From Elusimicrobiota bacterium (GTDB taxonomy: Bacteria; Elusimicrobiota; Elusimicrobia; UBA1565; UBA9628), in contig DAIDHS010000002.1 of NCBI GenBank assembly GCA_027451985.1, positions 27,231 through 91,230 on the forward strand: a stretch of 64,000 bases of DNA. Reading direction: 5' to 3'. The translations under genes were made by a program, and so were the position numbers. The stretch's first letter is position 1. Every line of letters starts with the position of its first letter. Below the pieces are notes generated by a model, which was not told where the DNA came from, searched no databases, and was given only the letters and a program-made list of their open reading frames with translations. Shown here piece by piece: positions 15,528 to 23,922 of this stretch.

Positions 15528-18064
15528 GAGAAGTTCTTCCCGCTGAGCGTCTGTCCCGCGATGATGGTCACGCCCGTAATCTCCTGGTTCGAGATGTTGA
15601 CCGCGCCGGTGCTGGTGATGACGGGATAGTAGGCGTAGATGTTGTACGGCGTGGCGGTGCTTTGCCGCACCGAGACGCTGTAAGTCCCGTCCTCGAGGCT
15701 CGACGCGGTATAGACGGCGTTTTCGGTCAAAGTCGCCGAGCTCAAACCCACCGGCGTCGTCGCGGTCGAGACTACGATAAGGACTCCCGTGGAAATGGGC
15801 TCGCCTTTGGAGCTGACGCTGCCCTCGATGGTTCCCATGGCGCCCGATATGGTGAAGGTGCCCACGAACACGGTCTGGCCCATCGCCACGGTCCCCGAAA
15901 GGGAGCTGGGCGAGGCGGACTCCGTGGTGTCGAGCGGCACCTCGATGCTGTAGGTGCCCGTGGCCATGTTCACCGTGGTGAAATCGCCGTAAACGTCGGT
16001 GGTCTCCTGATCCTGGGTGTTGCCGTTGGAGTCGACCGCGTTGACGGTCAGGCCCTGGAGGCCGTTGACCCCGTCGCGGGTCACCCAGCCCGAAAGCCGC
16101 CCGCCTTGGGAGAGGGTGAAATCGACGCCGCTGGCCACTTCGCCCAAGGCCACCGAAATCGCCGCCGAGGACTGCGAGATGTAGTCGGGGTTGGCATAAT
16201 TGGGATTGGCGGTCACGGTGACGCTTCCCGTCGAAACGGGCAATAGATAGTAGCCCGTGTGCGCGTCGGCATAGACGAGGCCGCCGCTTCCGTTGCCGCT
16301 GATCTCGATGGGGGACGGGACCGAAATCGGGTTGCCGTTGACGTCGGTCACCTCTCCGCTGACGAAGCCCCCGGTGGCCGTGCCGTAGAGGATGGTCGTG
16401 GAGCTCGGGAAGACGTAGGTCGAGCCCGTGGCCGCGATGGTCACGGTGTCGTTTTCCAGTTCGTAGAGGCCGCTGGTGATGTAGACCGTCCAGGTGCCCG
16501 TGGCGACGTTCGGCAGGTTGAATTCAGCCGAAGGCGGACTCCCGACGAGGTAGGCCGTCGTCGGAGACGAAAGCCCGTCCGTCGCGGAAATGACCGCGCC
16601 CGCCGCGGGCACGCCCGCGATGACGGGCTGCGTCGAGGAAAACGAGTTGAACGGCGGGTACGCGAGGACGTCGCTCGTGGTGAAGTCGACGGAGTCGTCG
16701 CCGGATTTGTAGGCGGGGCCGTAGCTGGAGCTCAGGAAACCCTGGCTCGAATAGCGGACCAGCTCCCAGCCGGACGCGAGCCCGCCGTTGGTGTCGAAAC
16801 AGGCTCCCAGGCAGTGGCTTGGGCTGTGCGTCCCGCCGTTGTCCGACCAGCCCGCCGCGTCCAGGGTATTTCCCGTAGCTTCGTCGGTAATCCACCACGT
16901 CCCGCTGTGACTCCTGGCCATGATCTCCATGGTCGTGGGCCAGGTCCATTGATAAGCGCCCGGAGAGCAGCTCTGATAGGCCGTGCTGGCGTAGTAAGCG
17001 TCGGCCGCGACCGAGGTCCCGTCGACCGTGAACGTGGCCGTGTTCGCGACAAGATAGAAGCCGCCCGCGGGGATGACCGTGTCCGCCGTGCTCGCGTAAT
17101 TGAGATAGTTCTGGACGTTATCGCACTCCATGTTGTTGTACCAGGAGACGTAGTTGAGCGTAATGCTGCTGACGGAAACGTCCTGCTCCGTCGGATTGTA
17201 AAGGTCCAGATATTCCACGTCGAACCCGTCCGACTGGGGCGTGGAGACCACCACTTGGCTGATGATCACGTTCGGATCGAGCCAAGCGGTTCCGGAAACC
17301 ACTCCCGAACTCATACGCGTCAGCGAAAAGTTAGCGGTCACCGTCTGGTTGGCCGCGACCGCGTCGGGAAGATAGTCGCTGAAGTAGCCCTTGGCGGAGG
17401 CGACCAGGTTGTAGCTGCCCGGCGAGAGTCCTATGGAATAGTCCCCCTGCGCGTTGGTGGAATTGAACCAAGAAATGTTCTCGGCGACGACGACCAGTGC
17501 GTTGTCGATGGGCAAGCCCGTGCCCGCGTCCGTCACGGCGCCGCTGAACGCGCAGTTCGACTCGACCGTGTCTGGATTGGCCATGACGCTGTTCAAAACC
17601 AGCTTCTTGGTCTCGCCGCCTTCCTGCCACTCCACGTCGACGGTAATCTCGCGCAGCCCGGTATCCGGAGTCGTGGGCGGCAAGACTTGGAGCGTTCCGT
17701 TGTTCTGCTTGATGACCTGCACGTAGGTATAGCGGGTAAACGTCTTGCCGCCCTCGGTGATGGTTTCGGGAGGGAAGGTGTCCGTGTCGTAGAGCGTGCC
17801 GTCGGGGAGGCTCGCGGGCGTCATAGTCGGGACCACAGAAAAATACGTCTGCTGCTGAATGATCTGCATCTTCTCTTGGGCGAGGTTGGAGGCCAGCGTC
17901 TTGTCCTTGGCCATCTCGATGCCGCGCTGGACGCCGCCGAAAGCCGCGATGAGGCCCAGGACGGCCACGGAGAGAATGACCAGGGAGATCATCATCTCCA
18001 CAAGGGTCACGCCCCTGCCTCCGGTCCTCCGCTGAGCCTTTAGGGACACCGCTTCCGCAGGCAT
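15521..18064 (-). CDS. giant PilV-like prepilin with Ig-like and lamin-tail-like domains
   Basis: An 847-residue prepilin. The leader ends GGRG|VTLVEMMISLVIL (cleavage after Gly18, Glu at +5), followed by a PilV-type helix (NLAEKM is replaced by NLAQEKMQIIQQQ). After ~170 residues come several carboxypeptidase-regulatory-like modules (CAFSGAVTDAGTGLPIDNA, VSGEVTDVNGNPI, IEGSVSSKGEPISTG) and a lamin-tail-like domain at ~270-480 (EYLDLYNPTEQDVSVSS, IPAGGFYLVANTATF). Typical minor pilins are 150-250 residues, so this one carries a very large exported cargo, presumably displayed at a fibre tip. Start: ATG at 18064 or GTG at 18049; the promoter position favours the GTG, which has GGAAG five bases ahead. 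Confidence 0.85.
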   Translation of the reverse strand: MPAEAVSLKAQRRTGGRGVTLVEMMISLVILSVAVLGLIAAFGGVQRGIEMAKDKTLASNLAQEKMQIIQQQTYFSVVPTMTPASLPDGTLYDTDTFPPETITEGGKTFTRYTYVQVIKQNNGTLQVLPPTTPDTGLREITVDVEWQEGGETKKLVLNSVMANPDTVESNCAFSGAVTDAGTGLPIDNALVVVAENISWFNSTNAQGDYSIGLSPGSYNLVASAKGYFSDYLPDAVAANQTVTANFSLTRMSSGVVSGTAWLDPNVIISQVVVSTPQSDGFDVEYLDLYNPTEQDVSVSSITLNYVSWYNNMECDNVQNYLNYASTADTVIPAGGFYLVANTATFTVDGTSVAADAYYASTAYQSCSPGAYQWTWPTTMEIMARSHSGTWWITDEATGNTLDAAGWSDNGGTHSPSHCLGACFDTNGGLASGWELVRYSSQGFLSSSYGPAYKSGDDSVDFTTSDVLAYPPFNSFSSTQPVIAGVPAAGAVISATDGLSSPTTAYLVGSPPSAEFNLPNVATGTWTVYITSGLYELENDTVTIAATGSTYVFPSSTTILYGTATGGFVSGEVTDVNGNPISVPSPIEISGNGSGGLVYADAHTGYYLLPVSTGSVTVTANPNYANPDYISQSSAAISVALGEVASGVDFTLSQGGRLSGWVTRDGVNGLQGLTVNAVDSNGNTQDQETTDVYGDFTTVNMATGTYSIEVPLDTTESASPSSLSGTVAMGQTVFVGTFTISGAMGTIEGSVSSKGEPISTGVLIVVSTATTPVGLSSATLTENAVYTASSLEDGTYSVSVRQSTATPYNIYAYYPVITSTGAVNISNQEITGVTIIAGQTLSGKNFSW

Positions 18065-18070
18065 GCTATG

Positions 18071-18099
18071 AGTTTAAGCCCAAAAGCGCCGCATTTCAA
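18071..18099 (-). promoter_or_regulatory. sigma70-like promoter of the pseudopilin operon
   Basis: Minus strand: TTGAAA (18099-18094), 17-bp spacer, TAAACT (18076-18071). The -10 and its flank (GGGCTTAAACTC) resemble those of the promoter at 9257-9285 (GGGCTAAACTC). Transcription would start near 18064, which makes the downstream GTG at 18049 the more natural start codon. Confidence 0.55.
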
Positions 18100-18127
18100 C
18101 GCGCGTCCGGCGAGCTTTTGGTCACAA

Positions 18128-19168
18128 CTAAACCGAGAGGAACTGCTCGGTTTTGGCCCGGTCATAGGCCACGGTCTTGGCGTTGAAGTCGAAGGCGGCC
18201 ATGACGTGGCTTTGCAGCCGCCCCTGCGCCATCTTGTGCAGGCGCAGCTGGTAGGTCATGGAGTAAATCTCCCCCCGCACGCTCTCGACCTCGAGCCATA
18301 AGGCGCGCTCCCCCCAGGGTTTCATCATCTCGGCCATGTCCGCGGCGTAGCGGGCATAGTGCGCGTCGTCCATGCGGGACGTCACGGCCATGTTGAAAAT
18401 GAGGATTCCGGCCTCGTCCTCCGGCGGAACGTTCTTGGCCGCAAAGCGCGGCGCCAGGGCCGCGCCGCACTCGACCAACTGGATGAAGGAGTCCTCGCCG
18501 CTTTGCTTCTGCCGCAGTTTTTCCACCGCCTCATCCAAGGCCCGGATGAGCGGCATCTGGTCCGGCAAGAGGCCCGCGGTCAGCCACCGCCGGTGCGCGA
18601 TATCCTCGATTAAAAGCGGCTCCGCGTCCAGGCCGATGCGGGCCAGAACGAGGTTGGGGCGGAATCCCTTGGGCTGCGTGAAAACGTCCGCCGCCAGGTT
18701 CAGGCCCGCGCCGGCGTTAATCTCAACGAGATAGTAGGGCAGGCGGCGCGTCTGAAAAAAAAGCATGGCCGGACCCAGCCAGAGCTGCGCACGCGCCTGC
18801 ACAAAGCTGCGCCGCTCACCCGAGCGCAGGCGCTCGTAAAAGGAGCTCGGCGCGGCGGCCAAAAAACGGCTCAGCGCCAGGCTCGGATCGGCCTCGTCGG
18901 TTCCGCCGCAAGACGGGAAATAAGGGATGAGCGGGCTCTTAGCGTCGTTCAAGGCCTCAAAATGCACCGCGGCCAGAAACAAGGACCAGGCCTCGGTCCA
19001 GGCGACGAAGCGCCGACCCTGCCAGGCCGCAGCCGTGTTTTTCCACCACAGCGGCTCGCCCGCCTTCAACTCCTCGGCCAAGCGGCGGACCATGGCGGAG
19101 CTCACGGGAAGCCCCGGCAGGGCCATCGGAGCCCGCTCCAACTGCTCCAAGAACTCCTGCTTGGTCAT
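18128..19168 (-). CDS. DUF2332-like protein
   Basis: A 346-residue soluble protein without signal or membrane segments. The motif YYLVEINAGAGLNLAADVF is close to the EIGASAGLNLL signature of the DUF2332 family, whose fold around that motif resembles an SAM-binding glycine loop; no activity is established. Supporting features are the ordered acidic segment LARIGLDAEPLLIED and the late AALWLEVES-type strand (ERALWLEVESVRGE). It lies 10 bases after the receiver-kinase hybrid gene, so it is probably cotranscribed with the two-component genes and ends the operon. Confidence 0.55.
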   Translation of the reverse strand: MTKQEFLEQLERAPMALPGLPVSSAMVRRLAEELKAGEPLWWKNTAAAWQGRRFVAWTEAWSLFLAAVHFEALNDAKSPLIPYFPSCGGTDEADPSLALSRFLAAAPSSFYERLRSGERRSFVQARAQLWLGPAMLFFQTRRLPYYLVEINAGAGLNLAADVFTQPKGFRPNLVLARIGLDAEPLLIEDIAHRRWLTAGLLPDQMPLIRALDEAVEKLRQKQSGEDSFIQLVECGAALAPRFAAKNVPPEDEAGILIFNMAVTSRMDDAHYARYAADMAEMMKPWGERALWLEVESVRGEIYSMTYQLRLHKMAQGRLQSHVMAAFDFNAKTVAYDRAKTEQFLSV

Positions 19169-19178
19169 TAAGTTTCGC

Positions 19179-20291
19179 CTAAGCCTTGGGAATCGGAAGG
19201 AAGAACCGAAAGGTCGCGCCCTTGCCCGGTCCCGGGCTCTCTACGGTGATGGAGCCCCGGTGGGCCTCCACGATCTCCTTTGAAATCGCCAAGCCCAGGC
19301 CCAGGCGCCCGCCGTTGCCCGAGCCCTGGTAGAAGCTTTCGAAAATGCGGTTTAATTCCTCGGGCGCGATGCCCTCGCCCGTGTCCGTGACCGCGAACGA
19401 GACGGAGCCGTCTTTCCGGGCCACGCGCACGGCGATGGTACCGCCCCGGGTGGTGTGGCGGATGGCGTTCTCAAGGAGATTGGTCAAGACTTGCGCCAGG
19501 CGCCTCTTGTCCGCGGACAAGGCAGGGAGCGCCCGTTCGGCCTCGACCGAGAGCGCGATGCCGCGAGCCTGGGCCCGGGCCTGCGGCCCCGCGGCCACTT
19601 CCGCGGCCATGGCCGCGACGTCCACGGGCTCGAACTCCAGGCGGAACTTGCCCTGCTCGATGGCGGCCCAGTCCACCAAGTCCGAGGCCAGATGGGCGAC
19701 CTGGTCGATGCTGCCGGAGATGGCGGCCACGCGCTTGGCCTGCTCCGGGGCGAGCTTCATGCCCTCGGAAAGCAGTTCGAAATTGGTCTGCAGGCTCATG
19801 AGCGCGTTGGCCAGGTCGTGGGACGCCATGGACATGAACTTCGACTTCATGTGGTTCAAGTGGCTCAACTCCTCGTTGGCTTTCTGCAAATCGGCGATGA
19901 GACGGGCGTTCTCCTGGATGAGGTGCAGGCGCTCGAAGGCCCGCTCGATGGAGTGCTTGAGCTTGTCGAACTCCACGGGCTTAGGGAAAAAGTCCATGAC
20001 CGATTCCCGGATGGCCTCCGTCGCGGTGTCCAGGGAAGCCTGGGCCGTAAGCATCAGGATCTGGCTCTCCTTGTTAAACTGGCGGATTTGACGGATGGTC
20101 TCGATGCCGGTCATGTCGGTGAGGTTGTAATCCATCAGGATGACGCCGAAGAACTCGCGGCGCACGGCCTCGATGGCGGCGCTCCCGCTGGGCGCTTGGC
20201 TGACCTGGTAGCCGGCGACGTCCAAATTGTCGTTGAGGCTCTCCCGCATGTTGTCGTCGTCGTCGACGATGAGAATTTTTCCGCCCTTCAT
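19179..20291 (-). CDS. receiver-histidine kinase hybrid
   Basis: A 370-residue cytoplasmic protein: receiver domain at 1-120 (acidic patch VDDDDN, phospho-acceptor Asp54 in ILMDYNL, Lys104 in FFPKPVEF), then a coiled linker and a HisKA domain with the phospho-acceptor His158 in SMASHDLANAL, and a HATPase domain (N box NLLENAIRHT, G1 DTGEGIAPEE, F box FESFYQ, G2 GLGLAI). The order receiver-then-kinase suggests that an upstream kinase sets its activity. Its start overlaps the stop of the Cache kinase gene by four bases (ATGA). There is no DNA-binding domain. Confidence 0.92.
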   Translation of the reverse strand: MKGGKILIVDDDDNMRESLNDNLDVAGYQVSQAPSGSAAIEAVRREFFGVILMDYNLTDMTGIETIRQIRQFNKESQILMLTAQASLDTATEAIRESVMDFFPKPVEFDKLKHSIERAFERLHLIQENARLIADLQKANEELSHLNHMKSKFMSMASHDLANALMSLQTNFELLSEGMKLAPEQAKRVAAISGSIDQVAHLASDLVDWAAIEQGKFRLEFEPVDVAAMAAEVAAGPQARAQARGIALSVEAERALPALSADKRRLAQVLTNLLENAIRHTTRGGTIAVRVARKDGSVSFAVTDTGEGIAPEELNRIFESFYQGSGNGGRLGLGLAISKEIVEAHRGSITVESPGPGKGATFRFFLPIPKA

Positions 20292-22174
20292 GCCTGGACG
20301 CTCCGGACCGCCGCGGCCACGGGGAGATAAAGCCTGAAAGTCGTGCCGCGACCGGTCTCGCTCTCGACCTCTACGCGGCCTCTGTGCCTGTCCATGACCT
20401 TGCGCACGACGGCCAAGCCCAGGCCCGTGCCGCGCGCCTTGGTGGTGAAGAACGGCGTGAAAATCTTGTCGAGCACGTCGCGCGGCATGCCCGGGCCGCT
20501 GTCGGCGAGCTCAAGACAGACCGCGTCCCGGCCGGACATGGCCGTGCGCACGCGGATGGCGCCGCTCGCGGGCATGACCTCGATGGCGTTGCCGATGATG
20601 TTGCGGATGGCCTGCTGCATCTCGGTGGTGTCGATGTCCACGGGCGGGTTTTCCGCGCAAAAAACTTTGTCCACGCGGATGTGCGGCGGGAATGGATAGA
20701 CCGAGAGCACATCCTCGAGCCAGGTGTTCAGGGCCACGCGTTCGGGCTTCAAGTCCCGGCTGCGGGAGTAGGTCAGAATCTCGTTGATGATGCCGTTGGC
20801 CTGCTGGATTTCCGATTCTATGATTTTGACGTGCTTGGATAGCTTGGGATCGCTCTGCAGGACCTGCGCGAGCTTGGTCTTCAAGAAGTAGACCGAGTTG
20901 TTGATGACGGCAAGGGGATTGCGGATCTCGTGGCCGACAACCGAAGCCATCTGCCCCACCGCGGCCAGCCGTTCCTTCTTGATGAGCTCGTCCTGCGCGG
21001 CCTTGAGTTCGCGCGTGCGCGCCTCGACCCGGGTCTCCAAAATCCTGGCGGATTTTTCCAGCTCCTGTTTGGCGTTGATGAGCTCGCCCGTCTTTTCGCG
21101 CAGGGATTCGCTCATCGTGGAAAAAGTCTGCGCCAGGTCTCCGATCTCGTCGTTGGTCATGAGCATCTGCGGCAAATCCTCGAATTCGCCGCGGGAAAGC
21201 TTCTCCGCGGCCTCGCGCAGCAGGCGCAGGGGGTGCGTGATGTTACTGGCCAGCGCCAGAGCCAGCAGGACCACGATCAAGACGACCCACAGGATGACCT
21301 TCAAGACCTGGCTGCGCATTTGCAGGGCGCTCTGGTACGCCAAATTCAGCGGCTCCTGGATGTAGACAATCCAGCCCAAATCCTTCACGTAGGCGTAGGC
21401 CCCCAAGAGGCGCGTGCCGTCCGAAAGATGGATTTCCCCGCCGCCGTCGCCGCTGGACTGCGTGGACACGATGCGGAGCACGTCGTCGGAAAGCCGGGCG
21501 TCCGGCTTATAGACCTCCCGCGGGTCGGAGTCCGCGATCAAAAAACCGTCCGGAGCGGCCACCGCCGCCCGGCGCTGGCCCGTGGACGGGAACTCCATGG
21601 CCAGCATGGAGGACAGGCCGTTCAAGCTGATGGTGCCCGAAAGAACTCCGACCGGCGAGGATCCCTGCGGCGGCATGATGGCGACCGCGACGCGCACGTC
21701 GGGATAGAGGCCCTGGAATCGCTCAAGCCCGCCGATGTACTGCCCGCGGGCCATGGCGGTGAGAAAAAAGTCCTTCTGGCTCAAATCCCGCAGCGGCGCC
21801 CCGGCCCCGGCGTAGCGGCTTAAGCGCATGGTCTCCTGGCCCTTGGCGTTGGCTACGGAGAGCTCAAGGACGGCGGGGTGGACGGCTAGAATCTTCTGTA
21901 GATACTGTTTCTGCTGGGCGGGATTCATGGACGCGAAGTCGCCCATCGAGGCGGTCTCGGAAAGCACCCCCTCGAACGTGGAGACGTACTTGGAGGCGGT
22001 GTCCGCGAAGCCCACGGCCATGGACACTTGCATGGCCAAGGTCTGCTTCTGGAGGGAGGACTGCGAAATCTTGATTAAGTTGTAGCAGACGAACCCCAGG
22101 GGAACCAGGGACGTGACCAGGAACCCGATGAGGATCTTATAGGCCAGCTTGCCGCGGCGCGCTCGATAAGCCAT
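20288..22174 (-). CDS. membrane Cache-HAMP sensor histidine kinase
   Basis: A 628-residue kinase. Membrane segments at ~13-33 and ~291-310 enclose a periplasmic Cache-type sensor (~45-285, with blocks VLELSVANAKGQETMRLSR and LGWIVYIQEPLN). A HAMP domain (~311-362, starting THPLRLLREAAEKLSRGEF) and a coiled coil lead to HisKA with His415 in SVVGHEIRNPLAVINNS, then a HATPase domain (N box NIIGNAIEVMP, G1 DSGPGMP, G2 GTGLGLAVV). All kinase motifs are intact. It lies between a single-domain response regulator and the hybrid kinase; the signal sensed is not evident. Confidence 0.93.
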   Translation of the reverse strand: MAYRARRGKLAYKILIGFLVTSLVPLGFVCYNLIKISQSSLQKQTLAMQVSMAVGFADTASKYVSTFEGVLSETASMGDFASMNPAQQKQYLQKILAVHPAVLELSVANAKGQETMRLSRYAGAGAPLRDLSQKDFFLTAMARGQYIGGLERFQGLYPDVRVAVAIMPPQGSSPVGVLSGTISLNGLSSMLAMEFPSTGQRRAAVAAPDGFLIADSDPREVYKPDARLSDDVLRIVSTQSSGDGGGEIHLSDGTRLLGAYAYVKDLGWIVYIQEPLNLAYQSALQMRSQVLKVILWVVLIVVLLALALASNITHPLRLLREAAEKLSRGEFEDLPQMLMTNDEIGDLAQTFSTMSESLREKTGELINAKQELEKSARILETRVEARTRELKAAQDELIKKERLAAVGQMASVVGHEIRNPLAVINNSVYFLKTKLAQVLQSDPKLSKHVKIIESEIQQANGIINEILTYSRSRDLKPERVALNTWLEDVLSVYPFPPHIRVDKVFCAENPPVDIDTTEMQQAIRNIIGNAIEVMPASGAIRVRTAMSGRDAVCLELADSGPGMPRDVLDKIFTPFFTTKARGTGLGLAVVRKVMDRHRGRVEVESETGRGTTFRLYLPVAAAVRSVQA

Positions 22175-22209
22175 TGTTCCTCGAACATTGCAACGTCAAA
22201 AACAAAAAC

Positions 22210-22593
22210 CTACGCGCGGGCTCTGGACAGGAGCTGGCGGATGCGGATGGAGAGCTCGGCCAAATCAAAGGGCTTGGTGAGATACTCGTCCGCGCCCAAA
22301 TCAAAGCCCTGGCGCTTTTCCTCGGAGGACAAAAAGCGGCCCGTCATCATGATGAGGACCGTCCCCTTGGGGGAACGCTTGCGCAGCTCCTGGCAAATCT
22401 GGAATCCGGAGGAATCCGGCAGCTGGATGTCCATGATGACCACCTGGGGATTGAGCTTCTTGGCGGCCTCCAAACCCGATTCAGCCGTGCCGGCCTGATG
22501 GCACTCGAAGCCTTCCAGCTCCAGAACCTCGGCGAGGCTCTCCCTGAGGTGCGCGTCGTCGTCGATAATCAAAAGCTTGGCCGAGTCCGCCAT
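22210..22593 (-). CDS. single-domain response regulator
   Basis: A 127-residue CheY-type receiver: acidic pair IIDDDAHLRE, phospho-acceptor Asp55 in VVIMDIQLPDSSG, Thr in LIMMTGR and Lys in YLTKPFDL. There is no output domain. The ATG at 22593 was chosen over an in-frame start 51 bases upstream because AGGAGGTG sits four bases before it. It follows the pseudo-receiver regulator by two bases and precedes the Cache kinase gene; it is probably the phospho-partner of one of these kinases. Confidence 0.93.
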   Translation of the reverse strand: MADSAKLLIIDDDAHLRESLAEVLELEGFECHQAGTAESGLEAAKKLNPQVVIMDIQLPDSSGFQICQELRKRSPKGTVLIMMTGRFLSSEEKRQGFDLGADEYLTKPFDLAELSIRIRQLLSRARA

Positions 22594-22595
22594 GG

Positions 22596-23396
22596 TCACC
22601 TCCTGGAATCCCCGCCCGGAGGCACGAGCTTGTAGCCCACGCACGGGATGGTCGTGATAAATCGCGCGGCCGCGCCCAGCTTCTCCCGCAAACGCCGGAC
22701 GTGGACGTCCACGGTGCGGGGCGAGCCGAAATAGTTGTAGCCCCAGACGCGCTCGATGAGGTAGGGGCGGCTCAAAACCCGGTTGGCCGAGCTCAGGAAC
22801 ACGTAGAGCAGGTCCAGTTCCTTCGAGGTGAGCGGCACGCGCTTGCCGGAGACGTGCAGCGTATAGCTGGTGAGGTTCAATTCGATGGGGCCCATCTTGA
22901 TGAGTTCCTCAGAGGCGGTGTCCTGGGTCCGGCGCAAAACGGATTTGATGCGGGCGACGCACTCGGCCACGTCCCAGCCCAAGGACAGGCACTCGTCGGC
23001 GCCCGCCTGAAAGAAGGCCAGCTTGACCGAAGTCTTGTCGGACGGGGACGAGGGCGCGGAGTCGGCGAAGAGCGGGCGCTTCAAGGCCGGATGGCCGGAC
23101 CCGGCGGGAACCTTGGCCGGAGCCGCCGCGGGCGCCTCCGCGTGCTCCACGAGCGCGACGATGGGAAGCTGGCGGTTCGGGCCGCGGGCGCGCAAGTTCC
23201 TGACGAAAGCCAAGCCGTCCTCGTCGGCGAGCTTCTGGCCCACGATGAGCAGATCGCAGCTCGCGTGGGAGAGAATGCCCTGGACTTCTTTGGCGCGCTG
23301 GAGCGTCGTCACCGACATCCCGCTCGCGGAAAGCGCCTCCAGCAACGCCGCCCCGCGGCCCGGCTCCCGCGAGGCGTAAACGACGTTAACTCTCAT
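22596..23396 (-). CDS. OmpR/PhoB-type regulator with degenerate receiver
   Basis: A 266-residue protein. The C-terminus (~165-258) is a clear winged-helix OmpR domain (GKRVPLTSKELDLLYVFL, RTVDVHVRRLREKLG, ITTIPCVGYKL). The N-terminal receiver is degenerate: the acidic pair is missing (VVYASREPGRG), the phospho-acceptor Asp is Gly53 (DLLIVGQKLADEDG) and the loop at ~88-122 is a Pro/Ala/Ser insertion, so it is unlikely to be phosphorylated in the normal way. It is the only DNA-binding regulator in the Tad-linked block and a good candidate for controlling the pilus operon. Confidence 0.88.
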   Translation of the reverse strand: MRVNVVYASREPGRGAALLEALSASGMSVTTLQRAKEVQGILSHASCDLLIVGQKLADEDGLAFVRNLRARGPNRQLPIVALVEHAEAPAAAPAKVPAGSGHPALKRPLFADSAPSSPSDKTSVKLAFFQAGADECLSLGWDVAECVARIKSVLRRTQDTASEELIKMGPIELNLTSYTLHVSGKRVPLTSKELDLLYVFLSSANRVLSRPYLIERVWGYNYFGSPRTVDVHVRRLREKLGAAARFITTIPCVGYKLVPPGGDSRR

Positions 23397-23399
23397 GAA

Positions 23400-23840
23400 C
23401 TAGGCTTCGGGGCCTCCCTCGGTCTCCGGCGCCTCTCCGAGCTCGAGCGTCAAGCCGGAGAGCCCCACGGCTCCCGAGAAGAAGTTGTAGAGCACGCACA
23501 CGACCAAGACCAAGGCGTCCATGAGGACCATGTAGAACGCGGCGAAAAGGAGCGCCGAGAGAAGCCGCAGGGCCATCCCCATCTCCGCGGCCCCGGAATT
23601 AGGGATGATCACGAAGGTCAAGAGGCCGCCCAAAAGCCCCAGAGTGCCCAGCAAGGCGGAAAAAACGGGCCGGACGGCCGCGACCAGCGCCACGCTTGCG
23701 ATAACGCCGCCGATGATCATGATGACCGACTGCTCTTTAAGGAAGCCGACGGCGCCGCAAATGACGCCGATAGCCACGGCGGTAGGGATCATCGGATGCA
23801 CGATCCAATACGGATTCAAGCGTTTGACCTGGTAGTTCAT
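23400..23840 (-). CDS. four-helix membrane protein of unknown function
   Basis: A 146-residue hydrophobic protein with about four membrane segments (VAIGVICGAVGFL, VIMIIGGVIASVALVAAV, LLGTLGLLGGLLTFVII, LLSALLFAAFYMVLMDALVLVVCVLY) and an acidic tail. The ATG at 23840 was chosen because AAGGAG lies seven bases before it; the upstream GTG would leave no spacing. It stands four bases before the pseudo-receiver gene. No family is recognised. It may help the nearby sensor proteins in the membrane. Confidence 0.7.
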   Translation of the reverse strand: MNYQVKRLNPYWIVHPMIPTAVAIGVICGAVGFLKEQSVIMIIGGVIASVALVAAVRPVFSALLGTLGLLGGLLTFVIIPNSGAAEMGMALRLLSALLFAAFYMVLMDALVLVVCVLYNFFSGAVGLSGLTLELGEAPETEGGPEA

Positions 23841-23922
23841 AAGCACGCTCCTTCGCCGCTCCGGCTCCGCGCGGCTACCGTGGAAAGATTAACAGAACTA
23901 AGAGCAAAACGCAAGCAGAGGT

